A stretch of DNA of 64,000 bases from Sphagnum magellanicum. Lineage: Eukaryota; Streptophyta; Sphagnopsida; Sphagnales; Sphagnaceae. How positions within the stretch are numbered: position 1 is the first letter of the stretch; each line of letters starts with the position of its first letter. Both the position numbers and the translations under genes were made by a program. Positions 10,190-21,517 of the stretch are shown in pieces. The notes below the pieces were generated by a model that saw only the letters and a program-made list of their open reading frames with translations, did no database searches and had not been told where the DNA came from. The stretch is from contig CM038918.1 of the NCBI GenBank assembly GCA_021904315.1, positions 8,695,349 to 8,759,348 of the forward strand. The letters run 5' to 3'.

Positions 10190-12700
10190 TCATGTGGTGC
10201 TGTTGTCTCTTTGCACAGCATATATCCACATGAAACAGATCCAAACCATTGTTATCAGGGTTCTTTTTCTTTTTTAATTTCATGATGTCAAAATGCGGTG
10301 GTTTTTCCCCCCAGAAAAGAAAAATGAATCAAATTTAAACTAGAAAAACAAAAAATTCCCAATTGTTTTTTCTCTTAAAAAGAAAAAAATTATAAGGAAA
10401 AATAAAATTGATTGCCCATATGTTAAAGCCTTCACTCTTATAAGTCTCTTGTGAGCAAAAATAGTTGGGCCTCCAAAAGAAATACAACTTATTTTAGGCT
10501 TTTCAAAAGAGTTGCAAGTAAAAATTGAAGGGTTTAAACTAAACTCTTCAACCTAATCAAGGTGTCACCCAACCATGAGTTTAATTTATACAATCTATGA
10601 TCATTCCATCTCCTCCATTACAAACAATTTTGTCAATTTGGGCAAAAGCTTCAAATATATTGGTAAAATAAAAGACTACACATTTCAGCATTTCAAGTTT
10701 TTATTCCAAATGTGTATTGAGCGCATCATAATGAACCAAAAAAACTGTCAATCGCATATTCTATATTTGTTTGTGACCACATCTTAACCTTCCCAAATTG
10801 TGGGGCCCTTGTTATGCTTTTGATCTTGAGTTGATACCATTTGAATGCCCTTGGCAAGGTTGTGTGCATAGTGGTCATTTCACAAATTTCCAACCAATAG
10901 AGAAAAGGTTATTAAATTTAAAGTGATTTTTATCATTGAAAATTAATTAAAATTTACAAAATTAAATTTTTTAATGCAATGCCTCTTCATCATCATAGTT
11001 ACATTTGAGGTCATATTTGCTTTTTCATATCACATGAGGAAATGCATGAGGAATTTTTCATTGGTCACATAAGAAAATGCATTTGCCTTTTCATGTCATG
11101 GAAAAATGCATGGAGAATTTCTCATTGGTCATATGAGAAAATGTGTTTGCCATCTCAACCAATAAGTGCCTTTTCATGTCACATGAGAAAATGCATTTGC
11201 TTTTTTAAATCATATAGAAAGGCATGGAGAATTTTCATTGGTTGTCATGTTTGTTTTTTAGTGTTATCACCTTCCAAATCAAGATAAAAAGATCTTTTTT
11301 CTTTAATCAATCCCTCTTCATCATATTGGCCCTCTTGCATCCCCAACCTCAACACCCTTTCACATAAAAAACTTAAAAACACTTGAGGTCAATGACATTT
11401 GAGTTCCACTTGAATCAATATTTTTTTTTCACAATTGAGTTTTTCTTGAAAAGTCTTGAAAAAGCCTTGAAAAAGTTTTTTTTGGAAAGTTGTATCCCTT
11501 CAAGCCTTGAAGATGGTCCCATTGGGCCAACAACACAAGGGTCCACTAGTCTAGATGCAAATTATGGGTGGATGTTGGAGCGAGGCATTTGAAAAATTCA
11601 CCCACATGCCACATCTTGATGGAAAACAATTGAAAATAATAATAGTTAAGAGCCATTAAGAAAAAGCAAATGAATTGTGATGTAATGGGTGTAATGACAA
11701 AATGCTACATTAATAAATCACTAGTGTGGCTTGCACTATTGGCCCAAGTGTGATCCTATTACAAAATAGGGAAACTCAACATGTGAACATTGTTTTGCAA
11801 CACATGTATTGATTTTTTAAACAACCAAATATGAAAGGATATCATGCTTGTCAAGTGTTACCACGTTCTCAACTGATTTTTCCTTCCAAAACCTGGTTTT
11901 TTCGAATTTATTTGAATTTTCAGCGGCAGAAAGCACTTAAAAATCAATATCTTCCACATTCTGAATCCAAATCTTATCAAATAAATTCCATTAAATCCTG
12001 CTCATCAAGATCTTTCCAACAATACCAAAGGCACATTCCAATTCCTCCTAAACTTTCAGCTATGATTCAATTTAATTTTCAGTCAAGAAATCATTCAATA
12101 TTCAAAAACTTTTGCACTGCAAGTCCAAACCTTATGGAACCAATCCCATGCACTCCTCCTCGTCGAGAGTTTCGAAAGACACCAAGAACACAATCTGAAG
12201 CATCTGGGTTCGGTGGATCTCATACCTACAAAACAAACTACCTTCCTTCGTAAATAGATGTTTGTAATATTCAACTTTATTTGCATTCTTCATTTTTTGT
12301 TTTTGAAACTCCTTCTCTAAAGGAACCCTCACAATGTTATGATCATAATTGAAGACTCACCCATTTTGGAACATGAGAGAATATAACACCAAACCTTTTA
12401 GCAAATAATGCAAGTGGGTGGAATCACAATGATGGTATTGGCAACTTCAACAATCACTTTGGCCTAATATTGATTGGCACCAAATGGTTTCAAAACAACA
12501 AATAATGCGGATATGACTACTGAACATTCATAACATTATGTTTCTCTAAACACACAAGTTCTTCTTGAAACACATTCAACGACTTCAAACACAAACTTGA
12601 AAATATCAAAAAAACACAAACAATTAAAATGAAGAGATCTCTATCAAAAAACATAAACACAGACGATATATGGCAAAAAGTTTCATAGTTTTCAAATTGA
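10190..12700. other. Intergenic DNA, no supported gene
   Basis: AT-rich with scattered short frames on both strands. The longest, at 11831-12253 (+), has no recognisable domain and its opposite strand is also partly open. A tandem repeat at 11.0-11.26 kb is listed separately. Confidence 0.55.
11013..11256. repeat. Imperfect tandem repeat, ~70-85-bp unit, three copies
   Basis: A unit containing CATGAGAAAATGCATTTGCC and GGAGAATTTCTCATTGGTCA-like phrases occurs about three times, with indels. It is open on the plus strand only because the unit is open; I do not regard it as a gene. Confidence 0.7.
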
Positions 12701-14478
12701 ATTTGGACCCATCAATGGAGTCCTTTGCCATGAAATTGTACATAAGGAATGGGTAGAATTTTTCTAGTGTATGTGGAATGTGCCTTAGTAGAATTTCTGC
12801 CTCAACAGAGATGGCACCTTACACAAGGTGCTTCCTCTCCTCTCAAATGAATCACAGCAGTCTATTCATGAAAGAAAGTTTGACAGGTTCTTTACGCTGG
12901 GTAATGACTACGGACCTTGAACAGGGCTGTTCTGAGAATTTGGGTCCCACCACCAGCTTCCTGATGTGACGCAGGGCTGTTTGGGAATCTGGGTCCCACG
13001 CCCGACTCCTGACTCAGACAGGGCCCTCATTCCTAGAAAAACCCTGCTTGAGGTCCTTACCCTACACATAGAGCCTACCTCTGAAAGAGACCCTACCCTT
13101 ACAATGGAAAGAGCCTGAGAGTTAGAACAGCACCTGCGTAATAATGTCCATAGCTTGTAGTGTGATCAACCCCGAAGGCTCAGTTGATGTAGAGGTCAGG
13201 ATCCTTGGACAATCCAAGCAAAGCAATGGAAGTTGGATATAGTTAGCTTAGGCTGCTACCAAGGAAAAGACAAAAATTTCACAGTTCAGTCATGATGGTG
13301 ACTACTGAGTTTCAGTATGAGATGCTGTTGTCAACTTGTCTCCAAATCTTATCATGCATCATCCTCTGTTCTATCTCATTCTCTGAACAACCGTAGTACT
13401 AGTTGTGTTTGGTTCTGTCCAAAGACAAATCACATGTGCTGCATATTTTATTTGTTAGTAAACCTGATGCTTAGCACTTCTCCTCTAGATCATTTCACTC
13501 ACTTCATCTTGTACACTCAACTACATTTTTATAACAGCCAAAAGATGCTAGACACAAGTAAATTCTGACCAAAAAAGAGTCTTTTCATATTAAATAATCT
13601 CATGCACATGTTTGCTTCACAGGTGCCAATGTCTATACATTTTGACCCACTTTTTCAGGATGAACTTTCTCCCAGAAGACCAAAGGATTTTAGTAAACAT
13701 GAAAAGAATCGAGAGAAGACCAATTATAGATATTTCAGATTTGAACACAGTTCAGCAACCAAGTAACAAGCATGAAAAAGAGAAAACCCAGTCTCTAAAG
13801 AAAAGAGACCAGAGACAAAACAGAGTAACAATTTGAACAGCAATGGTCATGTGTATGTTCATGGAACTTCAACAGCAACATGTATGTATAAAGAAACACT
13901 TCTCCATTCAACACTCTCTCTTTTGAAAACAAACAGAGGATGTTGGATTTGAGGCCAACCTGGTTATGAACTTTTTGTTCACCAAATCTTTCTCCAAATT
14001 GACAGCACCCACACTTTTCCTTCCTGGATGATACTGATCTTTGAGCAGCTGGCTTGCAAGCTAACACAGTTTGGATTAGGTTTTCACATCTAACTAAAAA
14101 AATTATCTCTTTGCAAAAACTCTCAATTTGGTCAATGGATTGGAAGACCATGAATTGTTATGTACTTGGAGAATATTCTTGAGCCAGTAATTTTGCCTCC
14201 AGTTCCAAAATGCCAGCCATTACTAGTATTGTCACTGCCAGCAGTACAATACAACTCAGATCAGCAAATCTTGGAGGGGTGAATAAGCTGTGTTTTGCTG
14301 GAGCAACCACTAAGGAAGTGGTTCTGTATTACACATTCAAGTTGGTGAACTACCAGGACTTGCTCCAGAGTTTGAATGTCTCCCTACCATGCCTGCAAAC
14401 TGAGCTTTTCCCATTCACAAGCATGTGGGCCATCAAACTGGAGTGTTGGCAAGACCTTGAGATTCATCATTTCAGAAC
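12700..14478. other. Intergenic or 3' flank of the membrane-protein gene
   Basis: No exon can be defended here. The first part (about 12770-13250) has higher GC and many CCC/GGG words but no domain. If the last exon of the minus-strand gene is spliced at the GTGAGT overlapping its stop, further exons would have to lie in this stretch; I could not find convincing ones. Confidence 0.4.
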
Positions 14479-16728
14479 TCACTGTAAAGTTCTTTTCACT
14501 GCTGCAATGAGAAGCTGAATCCCTGCATCTATCTGGTCCTCATAATCACTTCCTAGCCAGACTAACGTAAGCATACATGCCATGAAGAGAAGCATGGCTT
14601 GTAGGCGAGCCTCAAAATACAAGACATCAATGTCAGTGAACTCCTCTGTTTCGAATATACCAAATCGCAAGTGGCAAGCTGTCTTGGTGACTCCTGTCAC
14701 AAATATGGAGTAGCAGAAACCCAGGCTAATTGATGTCAGTGTCCGCCAAAAAATATGGCCATTCTTAGATGAGATCGAGAAAATGTCGGTGTGGTGTGCA
14801 AACCTGCTCATCACCCCAAATGCACATAAGGAGGTATCAAATTGTTTGCCTCCCATTATTCCGACCAGGGCTGCATACACCTGCAAACAACCCATTTCCA
14901 GCAAAAGCCCCTGTGCCCAAGGTTTGTGGCTAAAGGGAAATAGAATACAAGGGTGTCAAAGAAAAAATAGAGCATATCCCATTCACTATCCCATTTGCCA
15001 AAACTCACCAACTTTCTGTGCATCTCAGCAATACCAGAAGACACCTCTCCAAACAGGTAAAATACATCCTAAATATGATAGCTTCAAGACCCTTAGAAAT
15101 AATGGACAAGACGTACAGGGTCCAAAAATGGCGTGAGATGGTTGTCATTGGAGGTTCTTCAACGGTGCAGTTGCCAGTGAAATTTTGTACAAGCTCCACC
15201 CTTTGCAGGTTGCTAGGATTGTACTTGCATGGATAATCTTCATTGATCTGCATTTTGCATCCAAAACCAGAAGAAGAGGAAGAAGCTTTAATTAAATATT
15301 TCAATCAAAACTAGTCCATTGATGAAACAGAGTTCATGACAAAAGATAAGCATGTACAGTCCAATAACCCATCTCATTGACAATGATGTCAAAAGAAAGG
15401 GACCCCCAGCACTTCATCAACAAAGTACCTGAAATCTCTCCTTGGTGCGCCAGACAGTGCGAAAGTCAGGCCTGCAGTCTATAGGTAGAACCTCTGCAGG
15501 TGACTCAGCTGCAGCTTCCACTGCTGCCTCGGAAAAATGTGGCCTAAATTCAACCTGCAAAGAACAAGTACAAGACATCATCAATTCATGTATACCTGTC
15601 AATAATTTTTCCAGAAGCAAATGAAGCAGCAGCTCAAGACAATGAACAATCTCAACATTTTGTCTAGAAAATGCACCTTGAACACAGAGGTCCAGTAGTA
15701 ATCAAAATAGCAACGAAGCTTTGAGCGGCCTGTGTGACCAGAACTGCTGATTGTTGGCATGTGTGCCACATACTTGAGCTCACAGACCTTTGCAGAACGA
15801 AGGTCAACACCTGCATCAATCAAAACAATTCTCACTCAAGTTCATCAATATCCATGCTCCAATGAGCACAACCCTAATGAACCCATCAGTAGGTATACTC
15901 TGACCAATAATTGGAACCAGGATGTGGAACTGAGTATACAATCAGAATAATAAATCCTGATCTACTACTCTCCTTCTCTTTGAGCTCAGGGATGGACAAA
16001 TCAAGATGAGATCATGATAGTATTTTGCTTGAAAATGCTACTTCTCCATTCGCTCCTTGGTTCATGTGTCTGTATCCTGTGAAGACCATTTCTGAGCTTC
16101 TCACATGCAAACTATATGCCAGGAACATACATTCTGCTTCTACTACATTGGCATTTGAACAGACAGAGGGAGCTATGCTTGAAGAATTTGGGTATTTTGC
16201 AAACCACAACCTTGAGCCGCCACCTGTATGCCTACAAGCTGACTAGCCTGTTGTTCTCTCACCAAGCTGTCCATTCTCCCATGTTGATGACCCCATTCAT
16301 TCAGCCCACAAGCCAGCCAGTGGGGTGTGTGCAAACAAAGAGACACTCAAGAAAGAATGGCAAGAACAATATTGAGGACTGTGTGAAGAGATGCAGCCAC
16401 AGCAGGAGGAGGAGGAGGAGGAGGAGGAGGCATATATGTATTCAATTAGGTCATGATGATGAGGATACGAACCTTTGGAGATGATTTTGCAGCTGGTGGA
16501 GAGAAGAGACAACTTGGCAGGTGGGATGGTACTCAAGAGAAACGCAGAGTAACCAAGCAGTATGGCCATGATGAGAGACACCACCAACACGAGGGCGCAA
16601 GCAAGCCACCAACGAGCCAAATGCAATTTCACCACACGACCTTGTCGTCCTTCTCTGATGCTGTGCCATAGCGGCACTCCTACCATGACCACTGCCACTA
16701 TCACACCGCAAAACGCTGGCTCCTCCAT
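14479..16728 (-). CDS. Uncharacterised plant membrane protein with conserved extracellular Cys domain (5 exons, ~376 aa)
   Basis: Exons, minus strand: 16728-16473, 15810-15677, 15554-15429, 15247-15035 (3' end uncertain) and 14880-14479. All have GT..AG borders and agree in phase. The start is the first in-frame ATG; the frame runs upstream only to TTG codons. Two hydrophobic segments lie in exon 1 (residues about 5-20 and 40-66). A loop-exposed domain follows with DLRSAKVCEL, a YDYYW-like stretch (CYFDYYW) and a spaced Cys pattern, one of them in an N-glycosylation context (NFTGNCT). The C-terminal exon has at least one more membrane segment (ARLQAMLLFMACMLTLVWLG). I recall plant proteins of unknown function with the same SSKVCEL and RYDYYWASVFKVE blocks, so the family is real but unnamed to me. 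Exon 4 could instead end upstream, followed by a small exon ending at 15009 before GTGAGT. Confidence 0.72.
16375..16431. repeat. (GGA)n microsatellite in intron 1 of the membrane-protein gene
   Basis: An AGGAGGAGG run at about 16403-16430 just downstream of the exon 1 donor on the minus strand. Read through, it would give poly-Ser, which falsely extends exon 1; the GT after AAAG at 16473 ends the exon. Confidence 0.7.
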
Positions 16729-17749
16729 TCTCCCTCTCTCACACACAAAGCTTTTTTTCTCTCTACCTACTCTCTCGCTCTCCAACAACAACAGCAGCAG
16801 CCTTATTCCAAGTACCTGCCTACACTCTTGTTGAGATCCGTGACACCAGTTCTTTGTTGTATCCGTGATCCTCCGCCATCGCGTTCATTTTGCAATCGCA
16901 GCAGCAGCAAAGGACTCCTCCTCCTCCTCTTCTTCTTCTTCACCCCATCTGGTGCTCTTCTTCTTTACATCTCTAAAACATGAACTGAAGAAAACGTTTG
17001 TTTTCGGAGTCCTCCTCGTCTCCTTCCTTGGCACGGAGGAGACGACGACGACGACGACGACACGCAGGGCCCGCCAAGACTCCTTGTACTGCAACTTTCG
17101 AAAAGATGCGAAAGGATTCTTGTTGCCATCCTTCGCAAGAACCAGGACTATTGTCTTCTGTCTACACTAGCTTCTAGAGCACGTGAAGATCGCACTTGCC
17201 ATCCATGATCTCGAGCACAAAGAAAGCTACCAGGGCAGAGATCCTGCTGCAGTGCGAGTGGTAATTGCACACAAATCGAAAGCAATTTTCTGGATCTTGC
17301 TTGCCTTCACAGTAGTAGCATCATCGACATTCTCCAGAAAACTCCGCAACAAGACGATGATGATTAGCAGAAGAGAGAAAGAGAGAGTTACAGAAGAAGA
17401 AGAAGATGCGATGCGCGATAGATGACGACCGAAGAGAAGTTTCTTCACCTTCACGAGAGAGACTGTGTTTTGTCTCCACCGACCTTGATGGCGTGCGTGG
17501 CAGCCCCGCAACATCCTTCCGGAATGTGCGTGCGCTTCTGCCAAACCTCATCAGAAGAATGCCATGAAAAAGATGAACTTTGCTGCTGCAGCTGGCGCGC
17601 TTCTTGCTGATCTTCTTAAGGTGCTCATGCATCATCATAGACTGCTACTGCTTCTCTGGTTGTGAGAATCGAGAGCTGCTTCTTCAGAGAGAAACCCCAA
17701 GCGGGCAACAGCCGCATCACAGAGAGCTTCTTCTTCTTCACAGAGAGTC
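16729..17749. promoter_or_regulatory. Divergent promoter region between the membrane-protein and NEN-like genes
   Basis: The two start codons face away from each other, about 1.02 kb apart. The stretch is rich in CT/GA tracts and trinucleotide repeats ((CTC/CTT)n at about 16916-16942, (GAC)n at about 17038-17062, GAAGAAGAA at about 17394-17405) and (TCT)n just before the NEN-like ATG. These resemble plant leader and promoter pyrimidine patches. No TATA box could be assigned with confidence. Open frames here are shadows of the repeats. Confidence 0.5.
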
Positions 17750-20700
17750 ATGGGAGGAGTGGAGATTGTGTTCCTGGACGTGGAGACCACGATCCCTTAC
17801 AAGAAAGGCCAGAAGTTCGAGATCCTGGAGTTTGGGGCCATCGTTTTGTGTGCGCAAGGGCTGGTAGAGAAGACTTCCTTCTCCACATACGTGCAGCCGT
17901 CGTCCATGGCTGCCATCTCCAAGAAGAGTGTGGATTGCAACGGCATTACCAAGAACGTCGCTGCTCATGCTCCCTTCTTCTCACAGATTGCCGACCATGT
18001 CTACAACTTGCTTGATGGTTTGTTTATCGATTCTTGCTTGCATTCTTGCTTGCTTGCTTGCCCGAATTGTGTTCATTCTCAACTTCGGAGACGGTAGAGG
18101 CATTGTGGAGTTTGCAGTCTTTCTTTAGTGTTTAGGGTTTCCTTCTGGCTTCAAGCATTTCTGCTTCAAAGGGAGTGAGTGAGTGAGTGAGTGAGGGATG
18201 GAGGAGAGAGAGAGGGGTGGCAGTTTTTCAAGCACAGCAAGAGTTCAGAAATAACAGTAGTAAAGAAAATTGCATGTGACAGCAGACTGAACTGACCCTC
18301 TTGTGGGTGTTGGAGCTTGTTGGCAGGTCGAGTGTGGGCTGGGCACAACATCCTTAGCTTCGACATACCAAGAATCCAAGAGGCTTTTGCTGAAGCTGGG
18401 CTGCAAGCTCCCACAGCTGCAGGTGTGATTGATACACTACCATTGCTAAAATCTACGTTTGGATGCAGAGCTGGGAACATGAAGGTAACAAGTTGCAGAT
18501 GACTGAAACCCCCCACATGTAGGTTTTTTTCACAAAAGGAATGTTGTCTTCTTCCTTCAAAAGATTTGTATTGAATTGTGGATTTGCAGATGGTGGGCCT
18601 TGCTAGTTGCACATGACTGAAACTCCTTGCATGTTGCTTTTTTTGCAAAGAAAAATTGTCTTGTCTTCCTTAGGGTTTGCATTGAAATTGTGGATTTGCA
18701 ATGGCGAGCCTTGCTAGTTGCACATGACTGAAACTCTCCACATGTCAGTTTTTTTGCAAAGGAATGGTGCCTTCCTTAGAAGAATTTGCATTGAAATTGT
18801 GGATTTGCAGATGGTGAGCCTTTCTAGTTGCAGATGACTGAAACCCTCCACATGTCAGGTTTTTTGCAAGGGAAGATTGTCTTCCTTAGAGGATTTGCAT
18901 TGAATTGTGGATTTGCAGATGGCAAGCCTTGCTTCCTATTGTGGGCTTGGAGAGCAAGCACACAGGTGTGACATAAGATCCTTTGGTCATAGCAATTCAG
19001 CATCCTAATTCACATTGAAGAACTGGTCTTTTGTGTTGTGCAGAAACTTTTCTTCATTTTCTTATTTCCTGTGGTGCGCACATCTTTGCACATTTGATAT
19101 GAAGTACAAGACTTGCAGAATAAGTTCATTTGACTTTGACAATGTTTATGGAATCAGGAGCTTGGAGGATGTCCAAATGAACATTCAGATCTTGAAATCA
19201 TGTGCCACTATGTTATTCCTGGTGAGAAAGTTCTTGCAATTCCCTTTACAAATGTGCCACAGATTACAAGTTCCTGTTGATAATTTCACATTACTGCACT
19301 GTTGCATTTGATAGAGTTGTTACTGCTATTTTCTCATGAATCTTGCCCTTCGAGTTGCAGGAGGATCACTTTTCAAGTCTCATGACAGAGAAGAGTGATA
19401 GTGAATTGGGAGTTTCTTGTACTACCGAATCTCTAGTGAGCATGCCTTCAAAGAATTGCCCCAAATCAGCAGATGTTCCTTTTTCTGATGAAATAGCTAT
19501 GGCTTCTTCAACAAAGTTATTGACAACAAGACTTGAGGAACCTGCTAAAATCCCAACAATTGAGACTGGCTTGGATGTGTCACAGTCAAGCAGAGTGTTT
19601 GATCTTCATGTAATAGCTGAAAGCCTGGAAGGGATCATGGGAAGTGAGCTTGACTTGAATGGGAACTCAAGTGAGGAAGACGGTGAGTTTGTCCAACAAC
19701 ACAGTGAGCAAATATCAGTCAATGTGAGGCATTCACTAAGTGAAGTATTGAATGTTGATGAATCCTGTGTTTTGAATCAACATCTACACATGAAGAAGAT
19801 GGAGAAATGTGTGTTCCACAAGCCTTACAGTTCATCAAATCTTGAAGGGTCTGAGGAATGGTCGGTGGCTAGATGCTGCATGAGGCATACTCTGAATAGC
19901 CATACAAAGTGCATATCAGGTGTGGGAGAGCTTTCCAACTCTAGCATAGGGCAGATTGAAGGTGAGAATCCTTGGTTGCAAGTCAAGAAAATGTCAGGTG
20001 TGGGAGAGAGCTCTGATGCTGGAGTAGGACAGATTGAGTATGAACCATATGCTTCTTGGTTGCAAGTGAAGGACATCAATGAGCGTCAAGTGTGTGTTGT
20101 CAAAGGGCCAAACTCCTGGGGAAAGAAGATTCCAGTGGTGATGTACAGAGGGTCACCCCTTTGTATTTATGAATGTGATGCTATTGTGAGGTTTAGTGTA
20201 AGGGAAGCTTATGACCAGATGAGAAAACTGAGTTTCTCTCTTGTTCTCCAGCCATCTCAACACACATACGATTTCTTCCATGCTCTTGATGCGTCTGTCA
20301 AAAGCAAGTATGTGGAGCTGGGTGGGCAATCTCAGTGGAGACCACTGGTCTGGAGAGAGGGAGAAGCTGATGTGATTCGCATCAGGTACCTTTTTTTCTC
20401 ATCAAACACGATCTACAGTATTTTTTGGATCACAGTGTATAGAGAGAGAACACACAATACTTTCAAACTGCTGTTTTTGTGATCAAGAAGGGAACATGAT
20501 GTAGTTTGCCTTCAGTCACAGAACGTGATGCATGACATATCTATAAATGTTCTATATATTTGCATCTCCTAAAAGCTCTCAGATATTGTTATCAGGTCAT
20601 TGTAAGCTGTTTTGATTATGTATGCATTTGTGTGGGATGGAACAGGATTGTCACAACAGGCACTGGAGCATCAGCTGTTTATACAACACAATTTCATCAA

Positions 20701-20874
20701 AGGACTGAAGGAAGGCTTAGAAGGACTCTCACATTGGGTAGTGTGGATCCAGTAGCTTTTCGAAGGTGGATACCACCAGGGTCAAGAGTAGATGTACTTC
20801 TTGCTCCAAAGGTTTACGATATCCAAAGCACAGCTGGTTTGCAACTCATTGCTCATGATTTGACTCTGCATTGA
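17750..20874 (+). CDS. NEN-like DEDDh 3'-5' exonuclease domain protein (6 exons, 596 aa)
   Basis: Exons: 17750-18017, 18327-18484, 18919-18965, 19158-19221, 19361-20385 and 20646-20874. Every border is GT..AG and the phases join exactly (1791 nt). Residues 1-180 form a DEDDh exonuclease: FLDVET gives Asp10 and Glu12, AGHNILSFD gives Asp102, and HRSLED gives His157 and Asp162, so all five catalytic positions are present. The order, the N-terminal position and the C-terminal WLQVK...KVYDIQSTAGLQLIAHDL block match Arabidopsis NEN proteins (NAC45/86-dependent exonuclease-domain proteins), which act in nuclear breakdown during sieve-element enucleation. Whether this protein has that role is inference. 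Exon 5 encodes a long acidic, Ser-rich linker with an internal 26-residue repeat. Intron 2 is a minisatellite that copies the exon 3 acceptor. No alternative start is needed, since ATG 17750 sits just before the domain as in the family. Confidence 0.9.
18487..18918 (+). repeat. ~110-bp minisatellite in intron 2 carrying copies of the exon 3 splice acceptor
   Basis: Four units, about 108-111 bp each, fill the intron. Each has TTGCAGATGACTGAAAC-like and CCACATGT phrases, a T run, CTTCCTT and an ending like TTGTGGATTTGCAGATGG. The last unit's ending is the real acceptor (AG at 18917-18918). Equivalent AGs occur at 18588-18589 and 18809-18810; in the second unit the G is missing (TTTGCAATGG near 18700). 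Exon-like sequence after the decoys reaches TGA within nine codons in the correct phase. Confidence 0.85.
19913..20075 (+). repeat. In-frame 78-bp duplication in exon 5 of the NEN-like gene
   Basis: TCAGGTGTGGGAGAG at 19916 recurs at 19994. The encoded segments share SGVGE, then IGQIE or VGQIE, then WLQVK. The second copy has two extra codons. The duplication lies at the border of the variable linker and the C-terminal domain (about residues 364-417). Confidence 0.8.
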
Positions 20875-21517
20875 CATCCTCATTCAAGAGGCTGTGACAC
20901 TCATATTGTCATTATATATATATATATACTCAGGCATTGTGCCTCTTCTGAATCTTCAGAATTTCTGTGAGTTGACATCGTTGCCTGTTCTTCTATGTCT
21001 CGGCAATTCATTTTCATATCTCTATGAGTGAAAGAAAAAATTAAGTTCATTTTGTATATAATTGTTGAACCTTACCATCGTTTGAATGGGAACACTTGTC
21101 TATGAGCATGTGAAAATGGCCAAGCATAACATACCTGGAGTAAAACAGTATGAGGCTTTGTAATCCATTGATTATAAAATAGGCTTCAAGATTCTAGCTT
21201 TCTTTAAATCTTGGAATTTCTCCTGATTGTTTGCCTGAGGTCCTTTGATCCATCCATTAGGTACTTTTACCAAGATGGTCTGCTGAATTTTGTAACCAAT
21301 CTCAGATTTTGAAACTGATGTGGGGCAAACAAGAAATAAACAGGAATTTTTGCTACCAAGCGAAAATGAGACAAAAACTCACCTTGATACATGAGAAGGA
21401 ATCCGACTAAACAATGGTGCCAATAGCATTCCAGGGTGACTGCTGAGTTTAATATCTAATAGACCTTCTTTTTGCTCAAAGTTCAAAGGCTCACATTGAC
21501 TGTACATCCGTTAGGAG
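20875..21517. other. Shared 3' region of two convergent genes
   Basis: This 643-bp stretch lies between the stop of the NEN-like gene and the stop of the Rieske-like gene. It contains a (TA)n run at about 20915-20927 and AT-rich motifs suited to polyadenylation on both strands. No gene is seen in it. Confidence 0.5.

Noticed and set aside
11831..12253. 140-codon plus-strand frame
   Set aside because: It is basic and Ser/Gln-rich without a domain, and overlapping frames on the other strand look equally plausible.
16297..16470. Extension of the membrane-protein exon 1 into a Ser-rich tail
   Set aside because: The tail is the (GGA)n repeat read in antisense, and it comes after a GT donor that fits the phase of exon 2.
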